The notes: a model not told the origin generated them from the sequence alone. 64,000 nucleotides of DNA from Mesorhizobium loti (GCF_002858745.1 NZ_PJRO01000003.1:372001-436000); one strand, 5' to 3'; positions 36,566-47,795 are shown, numbered from the stretch's first letter. Numbers and translations: made by a program.

Positions 36566-36640
36566 TTCAACGTTTTGTTTTGGCGCATGACCCCGACCCG
36601 AAAAGTCTGCGACTTTTCTGGAGAACGCATCATGCCCGTT
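36566..36640. repeat. Second type of rhizobial palindromic repeat
   Basis: The segment contains GCGCATGACCCCGA, the inverted arms CGAAAAGTC and GACTTTTC, then a CATCATG end. It resembles the element at about 18296-18342 and a fragment near 29347 (GAGCATGATCCCGAAA). It lies upstream of the EnvC-like gene. Nothing else is evident in 36641-36783. Confidence 0.45.
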
Positions 36641-36783
36641 GTCGATTCCGCACGCTCAAACATGGAAGCCTGACTGTATTTCCGGCTTCGTTAACGAACT
36701 ATCAACCATAAATGTTCGCTCATCCACCCGCAGGGCTTCTCGAACCGCAATGGGGCGAAAATCGGTCGGGCGGGCCGCTGCAA

Positions 36784-37266
36784 TTATGATCGATGGTAAG
36801 GATGTCCGGCAAGGATCGTCCCTGCCCGGTAGAGCTGTTCGCCCAACATGACCCGAACCAGTTGATGCGGCCAGGTCATGGCACTCAATGAAACCACCAG
36901 ATCGGCCTGATCGCGCAGCGACTGATCGTGACCGTCGGCACCGCCAATGGCAATGACCACTGCCTTGCGGCCGCCATCGCGGAACAGTCCGATGCGACCG
37001 GCGAACTCTTCTGAGGAAAAATGCCGCCCCCGCTCGTCAAGCAGGATCAACGCGCCGCCGGGCTGCAATAGGGTCTGCAGCTTCTGGCCTTCTTCACGCC
37101 GGCGTTCGCTGGCGGTCTGGCCGCGGCTCTCAGGAATTTCAGTGACACCGGAGAATTCGAGCCCGAGCGCGGGACCGCTCTTGGCGAAGCGGTCAAAGTA
37201 ACGAGCTGCCAAATCTCTTTCGGGGCCGGCTTTCATCCGGCCCACGGCATGTATGATGATCTTCAT
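36784..37266 (-). CDS. rlmH: 23S rRNA pseudouridine-1915 N3-methyltransferase RlmH
   Basis: The 160-residue SPOUT methyltransferase has the SAM-knot motifs VIAIGGADGHDQS and LSAMTWPHQLVRVMLGEQLYRA. The N-terminus MKIIIHAVGRMKAGPE is typical. It methylates pseudouridine 1915 of 23S rRNA in the assembled ribosome. It lies 25 bp after rsfS, a usual pairing. Confidence 0.96.
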   Translation of the reverse strand: MKIIIHAVGRMKAGPERDLAARYFDRFAKSGPALGLEFSGVTEIPESRGQTASERRREEGQKLQTLLQPGGALILLDERGRHFSSEEFAGRIGLFRDGGRKAVVIAIGGADGHDQSLRDQADLVVSLSAMTWPHQLVRVMLGEQLYRAGTILAGHPYHRS

Positions 37267-37291
37267 CCCTGCCTCTAAGGAACCTTACGGC

Positions 37292-37717
37292 TCAGTGGAG
37301 GGTCTCTTCTTCAAGGTCGGGTGCCTGCCACATCTTTTCAAGATTGTAGAACTCACGCACCTCGGGCCGGAAGACGTGGACGATGATATCGCCTGAATCG
37401 ATCAGCACCCAGTCGGCGCTGGCCAGCCCCTCGACGCGCGCATCGCCGTAGCCGGCGTCCTTGAGCGCTTTGAGAAGATGATCGGCAACCGCAGTGACAT
37501 GACGGTTCGAGCGGCCCGACGCAACGACCATGTAGTCGCCGAGGCTCGACTTTCCCTGGATGTCGATGGAGACGATGTTTTCGGCCTTGGAGTCTTCCAG
37601 ACTGGCAAGGACTGTCTTGATGGCGCGGGTCGAGGCGTCGATGTCACCTATCCCGGCCGCAGAAGGCACGATGTCGGCCTTCTTCCGCAGTGCTGTTCTC
37701 AGTGTCTTTCCTTTCAC
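37292..37717 (-). CDS. rsfS: Ribosome silencing factor RsfS
   Basis: The 141-residue protein has the RsfS core: DSKAENIVSIDIQGKSSLGDYMVVASGRSNRHV, given here in two parts, DSKAENIVSIDIQG and DYMVVASGRSNRHV. The end ASADWVLIDSGDIIVHVF is also typical. It binds ribosomal protein L14 and blocks subunit joining in starvation. The start is GTG at 37717 without a clear ribosome site; the N-terminal 25 residues are not part of the family core, so a later start is possible. Confidence 0.92.
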   Translation of the reverse strand: MKGKTLRTALRKKADIVPSAAGIGDIDASTRAIKTVLASLEDSKAENIVSIDIQGKSSLGDYMVVASGRSNRHVTAVADHLLKALKDAGYGDARVEGLASADWVLIDSGDIIVHVFRPEVREFYNLEKMWQAPDLEEETLH

Positions 37718-37799
37718 GACAAGAACAACGAAGTCACCAACAAAATCAGGTGACGCTAAATAGATAGGCAGAGTCGCATTGCAGTTTCAAGACAAGCTC

Positions 37800-37902
37800 G
37801 AGTAATTCCAGCAAAAGTGCACAGCGGTTTTGCGTCCGGAATTACGTAAAAACAAAGAGTTAGAGCGTTTACGCGTTTCCGTGAAAAACGGAAACGCTCT
37901 AG
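37800..37902 (+). repeat. Dispersed rhizobial intergenic repeat, copy 4
   Basis: A full-length copy: GAGTAATTCCAGCAAAAGTG, CAGCGGTTTTGCG, CCGGAATTACGTAAAAACAA, GAGTTAGAGCGTTTACG, and the inverted end GGAAACGCTCTAG. It lies in the 237-bp gap between nadD and rsfS, where no gene is seen. Confidence 0.8.
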
Positions 37903-37954
37903 CCGTGCTTGTCACAAACGAGCCGTCAAAGTGCCGATCTATCTCGAAAAACAG

Positions 37955-38542
37955 CTATTTCTTCGCAGCTTGCCGAATAGCAGTGGACGACAGCAGCGAG
38001 CGCGGGCCGTGGATGAAGGTCCAGGCCGGCGCCCGCATATGCGCTAGAATGGGTGCATCGCCTTCATCGACCCGGGCATAGTCGAAGGTCTTGGCCAAAG
38101 CCGACGACAAGAACGACAGCGTCGCCCCCGGCCTGTCGATGACAGCGATAGGGAAGGTCATGGCGATCTGGCGCCAGCGCTGCCAATGGTGGAAGTCGCG
38201 CAGCGAATCCGCTCCCATGATCCAGACGAAATCGACGCCGGGGTTCTTGGCCCGCACCAGCGCCAGCGTATCGGCGGTGTAACGGATGTGGTGGCTGGCC
38301 TCGAAGGCCGTCACCTTGATGCGCGGGTTCCTGCTGATCTTTTCTGAAAGGCCGATGCGCTCGGCGAGCGGCGCGAGTTCGCGCGTGCTCTTCAGCGGAT
38401 TGCCCGGCGTGACGATCCACCAGAGCTGGTCGAGGGTCAGCCTGCGCAGTGCGATCTCGGCAACAAGCGAATGGCCGGCATGCGGCGGATTGAACGACCC
38501 GCCGAACAGGCCGACCTGCATGCCCTTTTCGACATAAGGCAT
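37955..38542 (-). CDS. nadD: Nicotinate-nucleotide adenylyltransferase
   Basis: The protein contains the nucleotidyltransferase motif GLFGGSFNPPHAGH, the segment FVWIMGADSLRDFHHWQRWR, and the C-terminal SSTAIR motif. It joins nicotinate mononucleotide to AMP in NAD synthesis. The frame is open well upstream. The ATG at 38542 (MPYVEKGMQVGLFGG) is chosen from family length, with ATG at 38521 as the minimum. It is followed by a gap with an intergenic repeat and then rsfS. Confidence 0.93.
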   Translation of the reverse strand: MPYVEKGMQVGLFGGSFNPPHAGHSLVAEIALRRLTLDQLWWIVTPGNPLKSTRELAPLAERIGLSEKISRNPRIKVTAFEASHHIRYTADTLALVRAKNPGVDFVWIMGADSLRDFHHWQRWRQIAMTFPIAVIDRPGATLSFLSSALAKTFDYARVDEGDAPILAHMRAPAWTFIHGPRSLLSSTAIRQAAKK

Positions 38543-38669
38543 GCGCAGATAGTGCGAGGCGATGCGATCCGGCTTGCGCACCGGGTCAATCCCTTGGCCA
38601 GCATCGGTCGGAGGCCCATCGGATCTCAAATTCTGGTCCCCAACCGCCTGTTCCAAACGCGGCCTCCCG

Positions 38670-39962
38670 CTACTGCCGCAACTGTCCGCTGCCGCGCACG
38701 CGATATTTGAACGAGGTGAGCTGTTCCACACCGACCGGCCCGCGCGCGTGCATCTTGCCCGTGGCGATGCCGATCTCTGCACCCATGCCGAATTCACCAC
38801 CGTCGGCGAATTGCGTCGAGGCGTTGTGCAGCAGGATGGCGGAGTCGATCTCGTTGAAGAAGCGCTCCACGGCGGCCGCGTCCTCGGCCACGATCGCTTC
38901 AGTGTGATGCGACGAGAACGTCTCGATATGGTCGATGGCGCTGCCGACCCCGTCGACCAGCTTCACCGCGATGATGGCATCGAGATATTCCGTCACCCAG
39001 TCGGCATCCGTTGCCGGCGTGGCCTTGGAAAAAGCCTTCAGCACATCGGCATCGGCGTGGATTTCGCAGCCCGCGGTGCGCAGGGCTTCCAGCACCGGAA
39101 CAAGATGCGTGGAAGCGACAGCCCGATCGACCAGCAGCGTTTCGGCAGCACCACAGATGCCGGTGCGCCGCATCTTGGCGTTGACCGCGATCCTGACCGC
39201 CATGTCGAGATCGGCAGACTTGTCGATGTAGAGATGGCAGATGCCTTCCAGATGCGCGAACACCGGAACACGCGCCTCATTCTGCACGCGCTCGACAAGA
39301 CTGCGCCCGCCGCGCGGAATGATCACGTCCAGATTGCCGGACAGGCCCTTCAACATCTCGCCGACGGCGGCGCGATCGGTGGTCGGCACCAGTTGGATCG
39401 CGTCTTGCGGCAATCCGGCTGCCTTCAGTCCCTCGACCAGGCAGGCATGGATGGCGGCGGATGAGTTGATCGAGTCGGCCCCCCCACGCAGCACCACCGC
39501 ATTGCCGGCCTTCAGGCAGAGCGCGCCGGCATCTGCCGTCACGTTAGGGCGGCTTTCATAGATAACGCCGATGACGCCGAGCGGCGTGCGCACGCGCTCG
39601 ATATGCAGGCCGTTGGGACGATCCCATTCGGTGATCACATCGCCAACCGGATCCTTTAGTGCCGCGATCTCGCGAATGCCGTCGCTCATCGCGCGGATAC
39701 GCGCCGGGTCAAGCTTCAAACGATCCATGAAGGAGGGCGAAAGACCCGCTTCCTCGCCATTCGCCACATCGATGGTATTGGCTTCCAGGATCGCCTTTTC
39801 GTTGCGCAGGATGGCGTCGGCCATGGCCGACAGTGCGGCATTTTTGGCGGTGGTCGAAGCGATGGCCAACGGTCGCATGGCAGCACGCGCCCTGCGACCG
39901 ATTGCGGCCATCAGCTGGACTGTATCGGCAGTCGACCTTTCATGCAGCTTCAGCATGCTCAT
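38670..39962 (-). CDS. proA: Gamma-glutamyl phosphate reductase
   Basis: The 430-residue enzyme has the ProA catalytic cysteine in [15 protein letters not shown], the glycine-rich segments [20 protein letters not shown] and [11 protein letters not shown], and an [13 protein letters not shown] block. It reduces gamma-glutamyl phosphate to glutamate semialdehyde in proline synthesis. Its start overlaps the proB stop by four bases, so the two enzymes are translated in step. Confidence 0.97.
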   Translation of the reverse strand: MSMLKLHERSTADTVQLMAAIGRRARAAMRPLAIASTTAKNAALSAMADAILRNEKAILEANTIDVANGEEAGLSPSFMDRLKLDPARIRAMSDGIREIAALKDPVGDVITEWDRPNGLHIERVRTPLGVIGVIYESRPNVTADAGALCLKAGNAVVLRGGADSINSSAAIHACLVEGLKAAGLPQDAIQLVPTTDRAAVGEMLKGLSGNLDVIIPRGGRSLVERVQNEARVPVFAHLEGICHLYIDKSADLDMAVRIAVNAKMRRTGICGAAETLLVDRAVASTHLVPVLEALRTAGCEIHADADVLKAFSKATPATDADWVTEYLDAIIAVKLVDGVGSAIDHIETFSSHHTEAIVAEDAAAVERFFNEIDSAILLHNASTQFADGGEFGMGAEIGIATGKMHARGPVGVEQLTSFKYRVRGSGQLRQ

Positions 39963-41116
39963 TCTCCACCTTGCGCGCCAACTCCACCTTGCACACCAGC
40001 ATGGCTGACCACCAGATCGTCACGGTGGATCATTGCCGAACGCGCCTCATAGCCAAGCACCGTCTCGATCTCGGCAGTCTTGAGACCGGCGATTCTTACG
40101 GCATCGGCTGCGTCATAGGCAACCAGCCCACGCGCGATCTCGCGCCCTTCGGGTGACAGGATAGCGACAGTATCGCCGCGCGCGAAATTGCCGCTCACCA
40201 GTTTCACGCCCGCCGGCAGCAACGACTTGCCCGACAGCAGCGCACCGACGGCACCGGCGTCAACGGTCAGTCGCCCCGCCGGTTCCAGCTGGCCGGCAAT
40301 CCAGGTCTTGTAACCTTTCACCGGCGTCGGGCTCGGCTTGAAGAAGGTGGCGCGCTCGCCGCGTTCGATCGCCATCAGCGGCGACAGGCGGGTGCCCGCC
40401 GTGATTACCATGGCGGTACCCGCTGCATTGGCGATCTTGCCCGCATCGAGCTTGGTGCGCATGCCACCGCGCGACAGCTCGGAAGCCGCCGCACCCGCCA
40501 TCGCCTCGATATCAGGCGTGATGCGCTCGACGACCGGAATGAACTCGGCATTCGGGTCACGGGCCGGTGGCGCCGTATAAAGCCCGTCAATATCGGAAAG
40601 CAGCACCAGAAGGTCCGCGCCCATCATGGTGGCCACCCGTGCCGCCAGGCGATCGTTGTCACCATAACGGATTTCGGACGTCGCCACCGTGTCGTTCTCG
40701 TTGATGACCGGTACGGCCTTCATCTTGAGCAGCGTCGAGATGGTGGCGCGTGCATTGAGATAGCGCCGGCGCTCTTCGGTATCGCCTAAAGTGAGCAGGA
40801 TCTGGCCGGATTTCAGGCCATGACCGCCCAGCGCTTCCGACCACGCGCCGGCCAGCGCGATCTGGCCGACGGCAGCGGCCGCCTGGCTTTCCTCAAGCTT
40901 GAGCGCACGCTTGCCGAGCTCCAGAATGGTGCGGCCAAGAGCGATGGCGCCCGAAGACACGACAAGGACTTCCGCGCCGCCGGCGGTAAGCGTACCGATA
41001 TCCTGCGCCAGCGAAGCCAGCCATTCGCGTTTCAATCCGGTCGTGCGGTCGACCAGCAGCGCCGAACCGATCTTGACCGTGATGCGGCGATATTTCTTCA
41101 GAGACTGCACGGACAT
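39959..41116 (-). CDS. proB: Glutamate 5-kinase
   Basis: The 385-residue kinase has the amino-acid-kinase start [18 protein letters not shown], the [23 protein letters not shown] substrate loop (within VINENDTV and [12 protein letters not shown]), and a C-terminal PUA domain beginning near [20 protein letters not shown]. It makes gamma-glutamyl phosphate, the first step of proline synthesis, and is normally inhibited by proline. It lies between obgE and proA in the usual Rhizobiales order. Confidence 0.97.
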   Translation of the reverse strand: MSVQSLKKYRRITVKIGSALLVDRTTGLKREWLASLAQDIGTLTAGGAEVLVVSSGAIALGRTILELGKRALKLEESQAAAAVGQIALAGAWSEALGGHGLKSGQILLTLGDTEERRRYLNARATISTLLKMKAVPVINENDTVATSEIRYGDNDRLAARVATMMGADLLVLLSDIDGLYTAPPARDPNAEFIPVVERITPDIEAMAGAAASELSRGGMRTKLDAGKIANAAGTAMVITAGTRLSPLMAIERGERATFFKPSPTPVKGYKTWIAGQLEPAGRLTVDAGAVGALLSGKSLLPAGVKLVSGNFARGDTVAILSPEGREIARGLVAYDAADAVRIAGLKTAEIETVLGYEARSAMIHRDDLVVSHAGVQGGVGAQGGE

Positions 41117-41119
41117 TTC

Positions 41120-42172
<1,053 letters not shown>

Positions 42173-42269
42173 CTATGGAGTTTCATGAACCTGTCTGCTC
42201 TAAACTATGGAAAGGCCTAGAGCGAGAGCGGGGCCGGCCGATTTTGCGGCCGGAGGCGGAGAGTTCGTT

Positions 42270-43139
42270 ATGAGGATTGTCACCTACAACGTCCAGTACG
42301 GTATCGGCCTTGACGGCCGCTACGACCTCTCCCGCATTGCCGACGCGGTACGCGGCGCCGACGTCATCGCCCTTCAGGAAGTCTCGCGCAACAACCCGCG
42401 CAATGGCGGACATGACATGGTTGCCGCGATCAGCGAAGCGCTGCCCGATTATTTTGCCGTCTATGGTTCCAACTTCGAAGCGAACATCGGCTCGTCCGTC
42501 GTTGCAGGTCGTGCCCGCACGGTCACGTTCCAGCTCGGCAACATGGTGCTTTCGAAGACACCGATCCATCTGTCGCGCAACCTGCTTTTGCCACGAAGCC
42601 GGTCCATCGGCACCATGAACTTCCAGCGCGGCGCCATCGAAGCCCTCATTGAGACGCCGCTCGGGTTCATTCGTTTCTATTCGGCCCATCTCGATCATCG
42701 CAACCCCGTCGAGCGCGCCAGGCAGATCCGCTTCCTGCGCGACCGTGTGCTCAATTATGCGCTCGAAGGTGGTGGCCTGAGCGGCCTTGACGAGATCGGC
42801 CTGCCGGAGCCGCCATGTCCCGAAGCTTTTGTCGTGATGGGCGACTTCAACATGCTGGCCGGTTCGCCCGAATACATCGAACTCGCCGGCCTGCCCGATC
42901 ACGAATTCGGCCTGCATCTCAGTGCCGATCTTGCCGTCGACGCCGCAGTACGGCTGGATGCTGGGGAACCGAATCTCGTCACCTGGGTCGACCCTGACCG
43001 CCCCGAGGACGAAAGCCGCCACAAGCGCATCGACTACATCTTCACCAGCGCGGCGCTGGCCGGCTCGCTGAAGCGCCTCTGGGTCGACCGAAAGGCGGAC
43101 GGCTCCGACCATCTGCCCGTCTGGCTCGAACTCGGTTGA
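42270..43139 (+). CDS. Endonuclease/exonuclease/phosphatase (EEP) family hydrolase
   Basis: The 289-residue protein has the EEP metal-site motifs in order: VTYNVQYG (Asn), VIALQEVS (Glu), YSAHLDHR, VMGDFNMLAGS (Asp and Asn) and the final SDHLPVWLEL (Asp-His). Members hydrolyse phosphodiesters in DNA, lipids or small molecules; the substrate is not evident. No signal peptide is seen, so a cytoplasmic role is likely. The ATG at 42270 follows GGAGGCGGAGAG and fixes the start. Confidence 0.88.
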   Translation: MRIVTYNVQYGIGLDGRYDLSRIADAVRGADVIALQEVSRNNPRNGGHDMVAAISEALPDYFAVYGSNFEANIGSSVVAGRARTVTFQLGNMVLSKTPIHLSRNLLLPRSRSIGTMNFQRGAIEALIETPLGFIRFYSAHLDHRNPVERARQIRFLRDRVLNYALEGGGLSGLDEIGLPEPPCPEAFVVMGDFNMLAGSPEYIELAGLPDHEFGLHLSADLAVDAAVRLDAGEPNLVTWVDPDRPEDESRHKRIDYIFTSAALAGSLKRLWVDRKADGSDHLPVWLELG

Positions 43140-43140
43140 G

Positions 43141-43677
43141 CTAAGCCGTAGCTCGCCACGCATCTCTGTTTGCCTTGTCGATGATCGCCATGCTGATCGT
43201 GTCGCAATAGCGGCCATCGATGCAGATCGCATCGCGTTCCACGCCTTCCTGAACGAACCCGACCTTCCGATAGAGCGCGATGGCACGCGCATTGTCGGCA
43301 TGTGCCGACAGTTCGATACGCGCTAGGCCCTGGCGGCGCGCTGCCTCGATCGTCGTTTCGATCAGTTGCTGTCCAAGCCCTCGGCCGCGATAAGCCGGGA
43401 TGATGCCCATGCCGAGCGTCCCGCGATGCGCATGGATGGGCCTTTCGTGGCGCGAGATATCGCACCAGCCAACGACCTCGTCCTTAGCCACCGCCACGAA
43501 TTGCGGGTTGCGCCGCTCGATCATGCTGCGCACGAAATCGCGTGTGGCCGGCAGCGGCGGCGCTTCGAGGAAGGCGAGATATCTGCGCTCGCGCGCCACG
43601 GTGTCGAGTGCGCGATGGAAGCCCTCGATATAAACCTCCGCCATCGGCACGATGGCGGGTGATGCTACGTCGGTCAT
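43141..43677 (-). CDS. GNAT family N-acetyltransferase
   Basis: The 178-residue protein has the acetyl-CoA binding motif GIIPAYRGRGLGQQLIETTI and the following ARIELSAHADNARAIALYRKVGF motif of the GNAT fold. The acceptor (small molecule or protein N-terminus) is unknown. The ATG at 43677 is used; ATG at 43689 is also possible, and neither has a strong ribosome site. It is followed by the convergent EEP gene one base away. Confidence 0.87.
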   Translation of the reverse strand: MTDVASPAIVPMAEVYIEGFHRALDTVARERRYLAFLEAPPLPATRDFVRSMIERRNPQFVAVAKDEVVGWCDISRHERPIHAHRGTLGMGIIPAYRGRGLGQQLIETTIEAARRQGLARIELSAHADNARAIALYRKVGFVQEGVERDAICIDGRYCDTISMAIIDKANRDAWRATA

Positions 43678-43743
43678 TGTCTTGCCCATTGCCGTTCGGT
43701 GAGGCTGGCGACATGTCCCTCCCAACGCCGCCAGCCGGCCGGT

Positions 43744-44331
43744 TTACAGCCGCACCCAGCTTCTCAGGCTCGCCCAGGTCCTGCGGTCGAGCCGATAGCG
43801 TTCGACCGGCACCTGGCCGGAGACCATGGAATTCAGCATGCCTTGTCCAGCATACTGGAAACCGCACTTATGAATGACCCGGCGCGAGGCCGGATTGATC
43901 ACCCGGGTCGAGGCATGCAGGACCTGGATCGTCGTGCGGGTGAAGGCAAGATCGACCAAGGCATGTGCGGCCTCGGTGGCGTAGCCGCGCTTCCAGTGCG
44001 GCTCGCCGATCCAGTAACCGAGTTCCAGGCCGCGGTCGGTGTTGTTCAGCCCGGCACAGCCGATGAAGGCCCCGTTCTCGGCAAGCGTCAGCGCGTAGAC
44101 GATGCCGCCGCGCGGCGCGCGCGCCATTGCCACGAAGGTACGGGCTTCCTCGATGCCATAAGGATGCGGCATGCGGGCGAGCATCTCGGCGACATGGCGA
44201 TTGTCGGCAAGCGCCACCAGTTGGTCGATATCCGCCTCGCACGGCGCGCGCATCACCAGGCGCTCGGTGCGCAGCACCGGGTTGTCGATCGTGAAGCCTC
44301 CGTCGTCCGTGTAGTCCGCTTCGGCAACCAT
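43744..44331 (-). CDS. GNAT acetyltransferase, RimJ/RimL-like
   Basis: The 195-residue protein resembles the RimJ/RimL branch: VLRTERLVMRAPCEADIDQL at the start, and ELGYWIGEPHWKRGYATEAA around the acetyl-CoA site. NPASRRVIHKCGFQYAG follows. Members acetylate ribosomal protein N-termini or small amines; which applies here is unknown. The ATG at 44331 has GGAGG nine bases upstream. A second GNAT gene follows downstream. Confidence 0.88.
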   Translation of the reverse strand: MVAEADYTDDGGFTIDNPVLRTERLVMRAPCEADIDQLVALADNRHVAEMLARMPHPYGIEEARTFVAMARAPRGGIVYALTLAENGAFIGCAGLNNTDRGLELGYWIGEPHWKRGYATEAAHALVDLAFTRTTIQVLHASTRVINPASRRVIHKCGFQYAGQGMLNSMVSGQVPVERYRLDRRTWASLRSWVRL

Positions 44332-44358
44332 GTTGAAAGTCCTCCAGGCACGAGAAAA

Positions 44359-44384
44359 AGGGGAGATGGTCACCCATCTCCCCT
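44359..44384 (-). terminator. Terminator of the rplU-rpmA operon
   Basis: AGGGGAGATGG and its complement form an 11-bp stem with a four-base loop. On the minus strand the hairpin is followed by TTTTTC. It lies 69 bp after the rpmA stop and just before the GNAT ribosome site. Confidence 0.85.
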
Positions 44385-44452
44385 GATCCTTTTCCTGGCT
44401 TGGCCAGACACCGGTCCCGAGATGGGGTGCCGGTGTCTAGGTGCGGAACCGG

Positions 44453-44722
<270 letters not shown>

Positions 44723-44822
44723 TTCATTGCTCCTTTGCGCCGCGGGGGCGCCTCAAAACTCTTATGAACGCGTTCGCGTTCCGTTTCAAGCCTGCTCGGG
44801 CGACATAGCCGCCCAGTCAGTC

Positions 44823-45272
44823 TTACTCAGCGGCGTCCTCGGCCTTGGCCTTCTTCGGCGCAGCCTTCTCCTTCTTCGGAGCGGCTTCGGCCTTGGCCTC
44901 AGCAGCGGTTTCCGCTTTCACTTCGGCCTTGGCAGCCGCCTTCTTGGCAGGCTTGGCACCAGCGACCAGAATCTCGGAGATGCGCACGGTGGTCTGCAAC
45001 TGGCGGTGGCCGATCTTGCGGCGCGAATTCTGCCGGCGGCGCTTCTTGAAAGCGATGACGGTGCGGTTCTTGCCCTGCTCGACGACTTCGGCGGTAACCA
45101 CCGCGCCGTCGACGAACGGAGCGCCGATCACGACATTCTCGCCTTCGCCATGCGCCAGAACCTGGCCGATTTCGACGACGTCGCCGACATTGGCCTCGAG
45201 CTTCTCGATCTTGAGCACATCGTTGGCGGCAACGCGATACTGCTTGCCGCCCGTTTTGATGACTGCGAACAT
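44823..45272 (-). CDS. rplU: 50S ribosomal protein L21 with acidic/basic C-terminal tail
   Basis: The 149-residue protein starts [20 protein letters not shown] and carries [20 protein letters not shown], the L21 rRNA-binding signature. About 45 extra residues at the end are an Ala/Lys/Glu-rich tail ([20 protein letters not shown] onward), longer than the compact 103-residue L21 of Escherichia coli. The ATG at 45272 is the family start. It is the first gene of the rplU-rpmA operon, with the promoter expected in 45273-45549. Confidence 0.97.
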   Translation of the reverse strand: MFAVIKTGGKQYRVAANDVLKIEKLEANVGDVVEIGQVLAHGEGENVVIGAPFVDGAVVTAEVVEQGKNRTVIAFKKRRRQNSRRKIGHRQLQTTVRISEILVAGAKPAKKAAAKAEVKAETAAEAKAEAAPKKEKAAPKKAKAEDAAE

Positions 45273-45549
45273 TTTTTGCCTTTCGCTGTTCGGTCGGCCT
45301 TTTTGAACCGCTTGTCCTTGTCGGGGCGGTTCGGCCGTCTTTTTGTCAGTCTGCGGGTTCAATAAACAAGCGGCGCGGAGAATCCCCCACGCCGAATGCG
45401 GGCCGTCCATAACCGCAGCTTCGCGGTGAGTCAAGGCAAAGGCCAGCCGGCTTCGCTGAAAAGGGCCGAAATCAGCCCATTTTGGCCCTTGTGTCCCGGC
45501 CAAGCAGCCGTTATCTAGTGCGCCGCGCCGGCAAGGCCGACCACGCTGC

Positions 45550-45641
<92 letters not shown>

Positions 45642-45783
45642 CAATCTTCGCAGCCCGATATCTCTATCTATGCGGCGACGGCAATTCCATCTATCGCCGG
45701 GTAACTCCGGGCGACACGCAAGTGACAGGACGCGCCTGGTCCTTATGATACCAGGATCGGGCCGATGAAGACGGAGCCATGTC

Positions 45784-46650
45784 TTGCAAGCTAGTGACGT
45801 CTCGCGCGCTGTGGCTGCGGCCACGTCGACTGCCTCGGCGTTGGGCATCACAGCCGATGACGCGGTTATCCTTCAGAATTCGAACAAGCTCACCTTGCGC
45901 CTTCTGCCCTGCGACACCCTTGCCCGGGTCGCGCCCTTAGGGGATCAGGTGGTGCAGTTCGAGGTGGAGCTTGCCGGGCTGCTCGCCGAGACCGGAAGCC
46001 CTGTCGCTGCGCTCGAACCACGCGTTCCGCCGCGCGTCTACGAGCGCGATGGCTTCGCGGTTACATTCTGGACCTACTACGCGTCTGTAATGCCAGACGT
46101 CGCGCCGGTCGATTACGCGCGTTCACTGCAGCGCCTGCACATCGGTATGCGAAAGATCGAGATCGCCACGCCGCGCTTCACGGATCGGGTCGCGGAAGCA
46201 GCACGACTTCTGGCCAACCGTGACCTGACACCTGAACTGGCCGATGTGGACCGGGAATTTCTCAGCAGCCTGTTGAAGAGCCTCACGCGAACGATTGTCG
46301 ATTGCCCCGCCGCGGAACAGTTGCTGCACGGCGAACCACACCCGGGCAACGTGCTGAGCACGAAGTTTGGGCCGCTGTTCATCGACCTTGAGACATGTTG
46401 CCGTGGGCCGGTGGAGTTCGACCTGGCTCATGTGCCTGATGCGGTCATCGAGCATTACCCCAATGTTGATCAGACGTTGCTGAGCGCGTGCCGCGCCCTC
46501 GTCCTTGTGATGGTCGCAGCGTGGCGGTGGGACGCGCGCGATCAGTTTCCAAACGGCCGACACTGGGCTGAACAACTCCTCCGCACCCTACGTGAGGGGC
46601 CACCGTGGCCGTCGCTCAATGCAATGACACGGCGCCTCGCCAGGTTGTAA
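45784..46650 (+). CDS. Aminoglycoside phosphotransferase (APH)/choline-kinase-fold protein
   Basis: The 288-residue protein has the kinase-like APH signatures: [11 protein letters not shown] (catalytic loop) and [19 protein letters not shown] (metal-binding Asp region). The N-lobe is poorly conserved. In the catalytic loop Glu occupies the position where Asp is typical (HGDxHPGN), which is seen in part of the family. The substrate is unknown and may be a small alcohol or drug. The start is TTG at 45784, since the nearby ATG at 45779 is out of frame. Confidence 0.8.
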   Translation: MQASDVSRAVAAATSTASALGITADDAVILQNSNKLTLRLLPCDTLARVAPLGDQVVQFEVELAGLLAETGSPVAALEPRVPPRVYERDGFAVTFWTYYASVMPDVAPVDYARSLQRLHIGMRKIEIATPRFTDRVAEAARLLANRDLTPELADVDREFLSSLLKSLTRTIVDCPAAEQLLHGEPHPGNVLSTKFGPLFIDLETCCRGPVEFDLAHVPDAVIEHYPNVDQTLLSACRALVLVMVAAWRWDARDQFPNGRHWAEQLLRTLREGPPWPSLNAMTRRLARL

Positions 46651-46694
46651 AAAAATAAGCGCTACGCGCTGATTTCCATCCATGAGTCGCGGGA

Positions 46695-47225
46695 TCAGGC
46701 CGGAACGTAGGTCAACCTGATCACATCCTCGCCAATCCGATCATTCGTCACAAGGCGCAGCGGCGGCCGGGGTCCGGCGAAATATGGCGTGCCGCGACCA
46801 AGCACGACGGGGTGCAGGTAGATTCGATACTCATCGATCAGGTTAAGTTCGGTGAGGCTTCGCGCCAGGTCCGGGCCGGCAACTTCGATCTCCCCGTCAC
46901 GCCCGGCCTTGATCTCCCGGATCGCGCCTTCGAGATCACCCTCGACAAGTCGGGCGTTGGGACCGACCGCCTGCAACGAGCGCGAGACGACCCATTTCAG
47001 CTGGTTCCGCCACGCCGCGGCGAAGGCGTGGTGATCCGCATCCCATTCAGCATGATCGTCGTCCCAGTAAGACATGATCTCATACATGCGGCGGCCATAG
47101 ATACTGCCGGCCTGCCCTTGAGCCTCCTTGATGAAGTGGCGGAAGAGGGTGGGGCTTGGCGCAAACCGCATGTGGTCGACATAGCCGTCCAGGGACTGGT
47201 TCATTCCGAACACGAGTTTCGCCAT
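46695..47225 (-). CDS. Dihydrofolate reductase family (RibD C-terminal-like) protein
   Basis: The 176-residue protein has the RibD-C/DHFR-like fold: KLVFGMNQSLDGYVD at the start, IYGRRMYEIMSYW with the nucleotide-binding region, and EIEVAGPDLARSLTELNLID near the end. These are NADPH-dependent reductases of unknown substrate (the YwjB/YyaP type). The ATG at 47225 is 25 bases from a 39-nt perfect palindrome, suggesting tight transcriptional control. It follows an XRE gene in the same direction. Confidence 0.88.
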   Translation of the reverse strand: MAKLVFGMNQSLDGYVDHMRFAPSPTLFRHFIKEAQGQAGSIYGRRMYEIMSYWDDDHAEWDADHHAFAAAWRNQLKWVVSRSLQAVGPNARLVEGDLEGAIREIKAGRDGEIEVAGPDLARSLTELNLIDEYRIYLHPVVLGRGTPYFAGPRPPLRLVTNDRIGEDVIRLTYVPA

Positions 47226-47249
47226 GCCAGTTCCCTCCCGCGCAGAGGC

Positions 47250-47288
47250 GCCACCTATCTGCTTGCACTATGCAAGCAGATAGGTGGC
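47250..47288. promoter_or_regulatory. 39-nt perfect palindrome upstream of the DHFR-like gene
   Basis: Eighteen-base perfect arms (47250-47267 and 47271-47288; left arm GCCACCTATCTGCTTGCA) flank a three-base centre, CTA. The inner part, TTGCACTATGCAA, looks like a dimer-binding operator. No T-run follows on either strand, so an operator is more likely than a terminator. The binding protein is unknown. Confidence 0.7.
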
Positions 47289-47341
47289 AAATCAACCGAT
47301 CTGGTTTTTGGCACGCAGGAATGCCGGACGACGAGCCTCCG

Positions 47342-47728
47342 TCATGCTGCAGTCGATCCACTTTCCATCGTTCGGAACCCCTCGAAGCCGACGATGAGCT
47401 GCTGCACGCGCTTGTTCAGCGTGGCGATGCTCTCGGATGTATTGTGGAGCTCCCGCAGCAGTTGCGCGGGGTCGTGAACGTGTTCCCGCGGCTCACTTCC
47501 GATGCCGGTGAGAAGCCACATCGGGCTGACGCCCAGAATTCCGGCCATCGTGGTCAATCGATTGGCCCTCAGTTCAGCGCGATCGCATTCCCACGCGGTC
47601 CAGCTCGAGGTCAGGACGCCGAGCGCTTGCGCAGCCTGTGGGACAGAAAGCCCCGCGAACTCGCGCGCAAGCGATATCCGTCCGCCCAGCGTGTCGGCGG
47701 AAGGGTCGATTGTGTGATGATGGATCAC
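47342..47728 (-). CDS. XRE family transcriptional regulator
   Basis: The 128-residue protein has a Cro/C1-type helix-turn-helix (LGGRISLAREFAGLSVPQAA, then LGVLTSSWTAWECDRAELRA, then LTTMAGILGVSPMWLLTGIG). A C-terminal helix of about 50 residues (LLRELHNTSESIATLNKRVQ) probably dimerises. The GTG at 47728 has AGGAG ten bases upstream and gives MIHHHTIDPSADT; the longer frame is unlikely. It may control the downstream DHFR-like gene. Confidence 0.83.
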   Translation of the reverse strand: MIHHHTIDPSADTLGGRISLAREFAGLSVPQAAQALGVLTSSWTAWECDRAELRANRLTTMAGILGVSPMWLLTGIGSEPREHVHDPAQLLRELHNTSESIATLNKRVQQLIVGFEGFRTMESGSTAA

Positions 47729-47795
47729 GATTTCCGGTCTCCTTTGAGAAAGGCTGCCCACCGGCCAGCTTCTGCTGCCGCTCTCGGGCAAGGGT

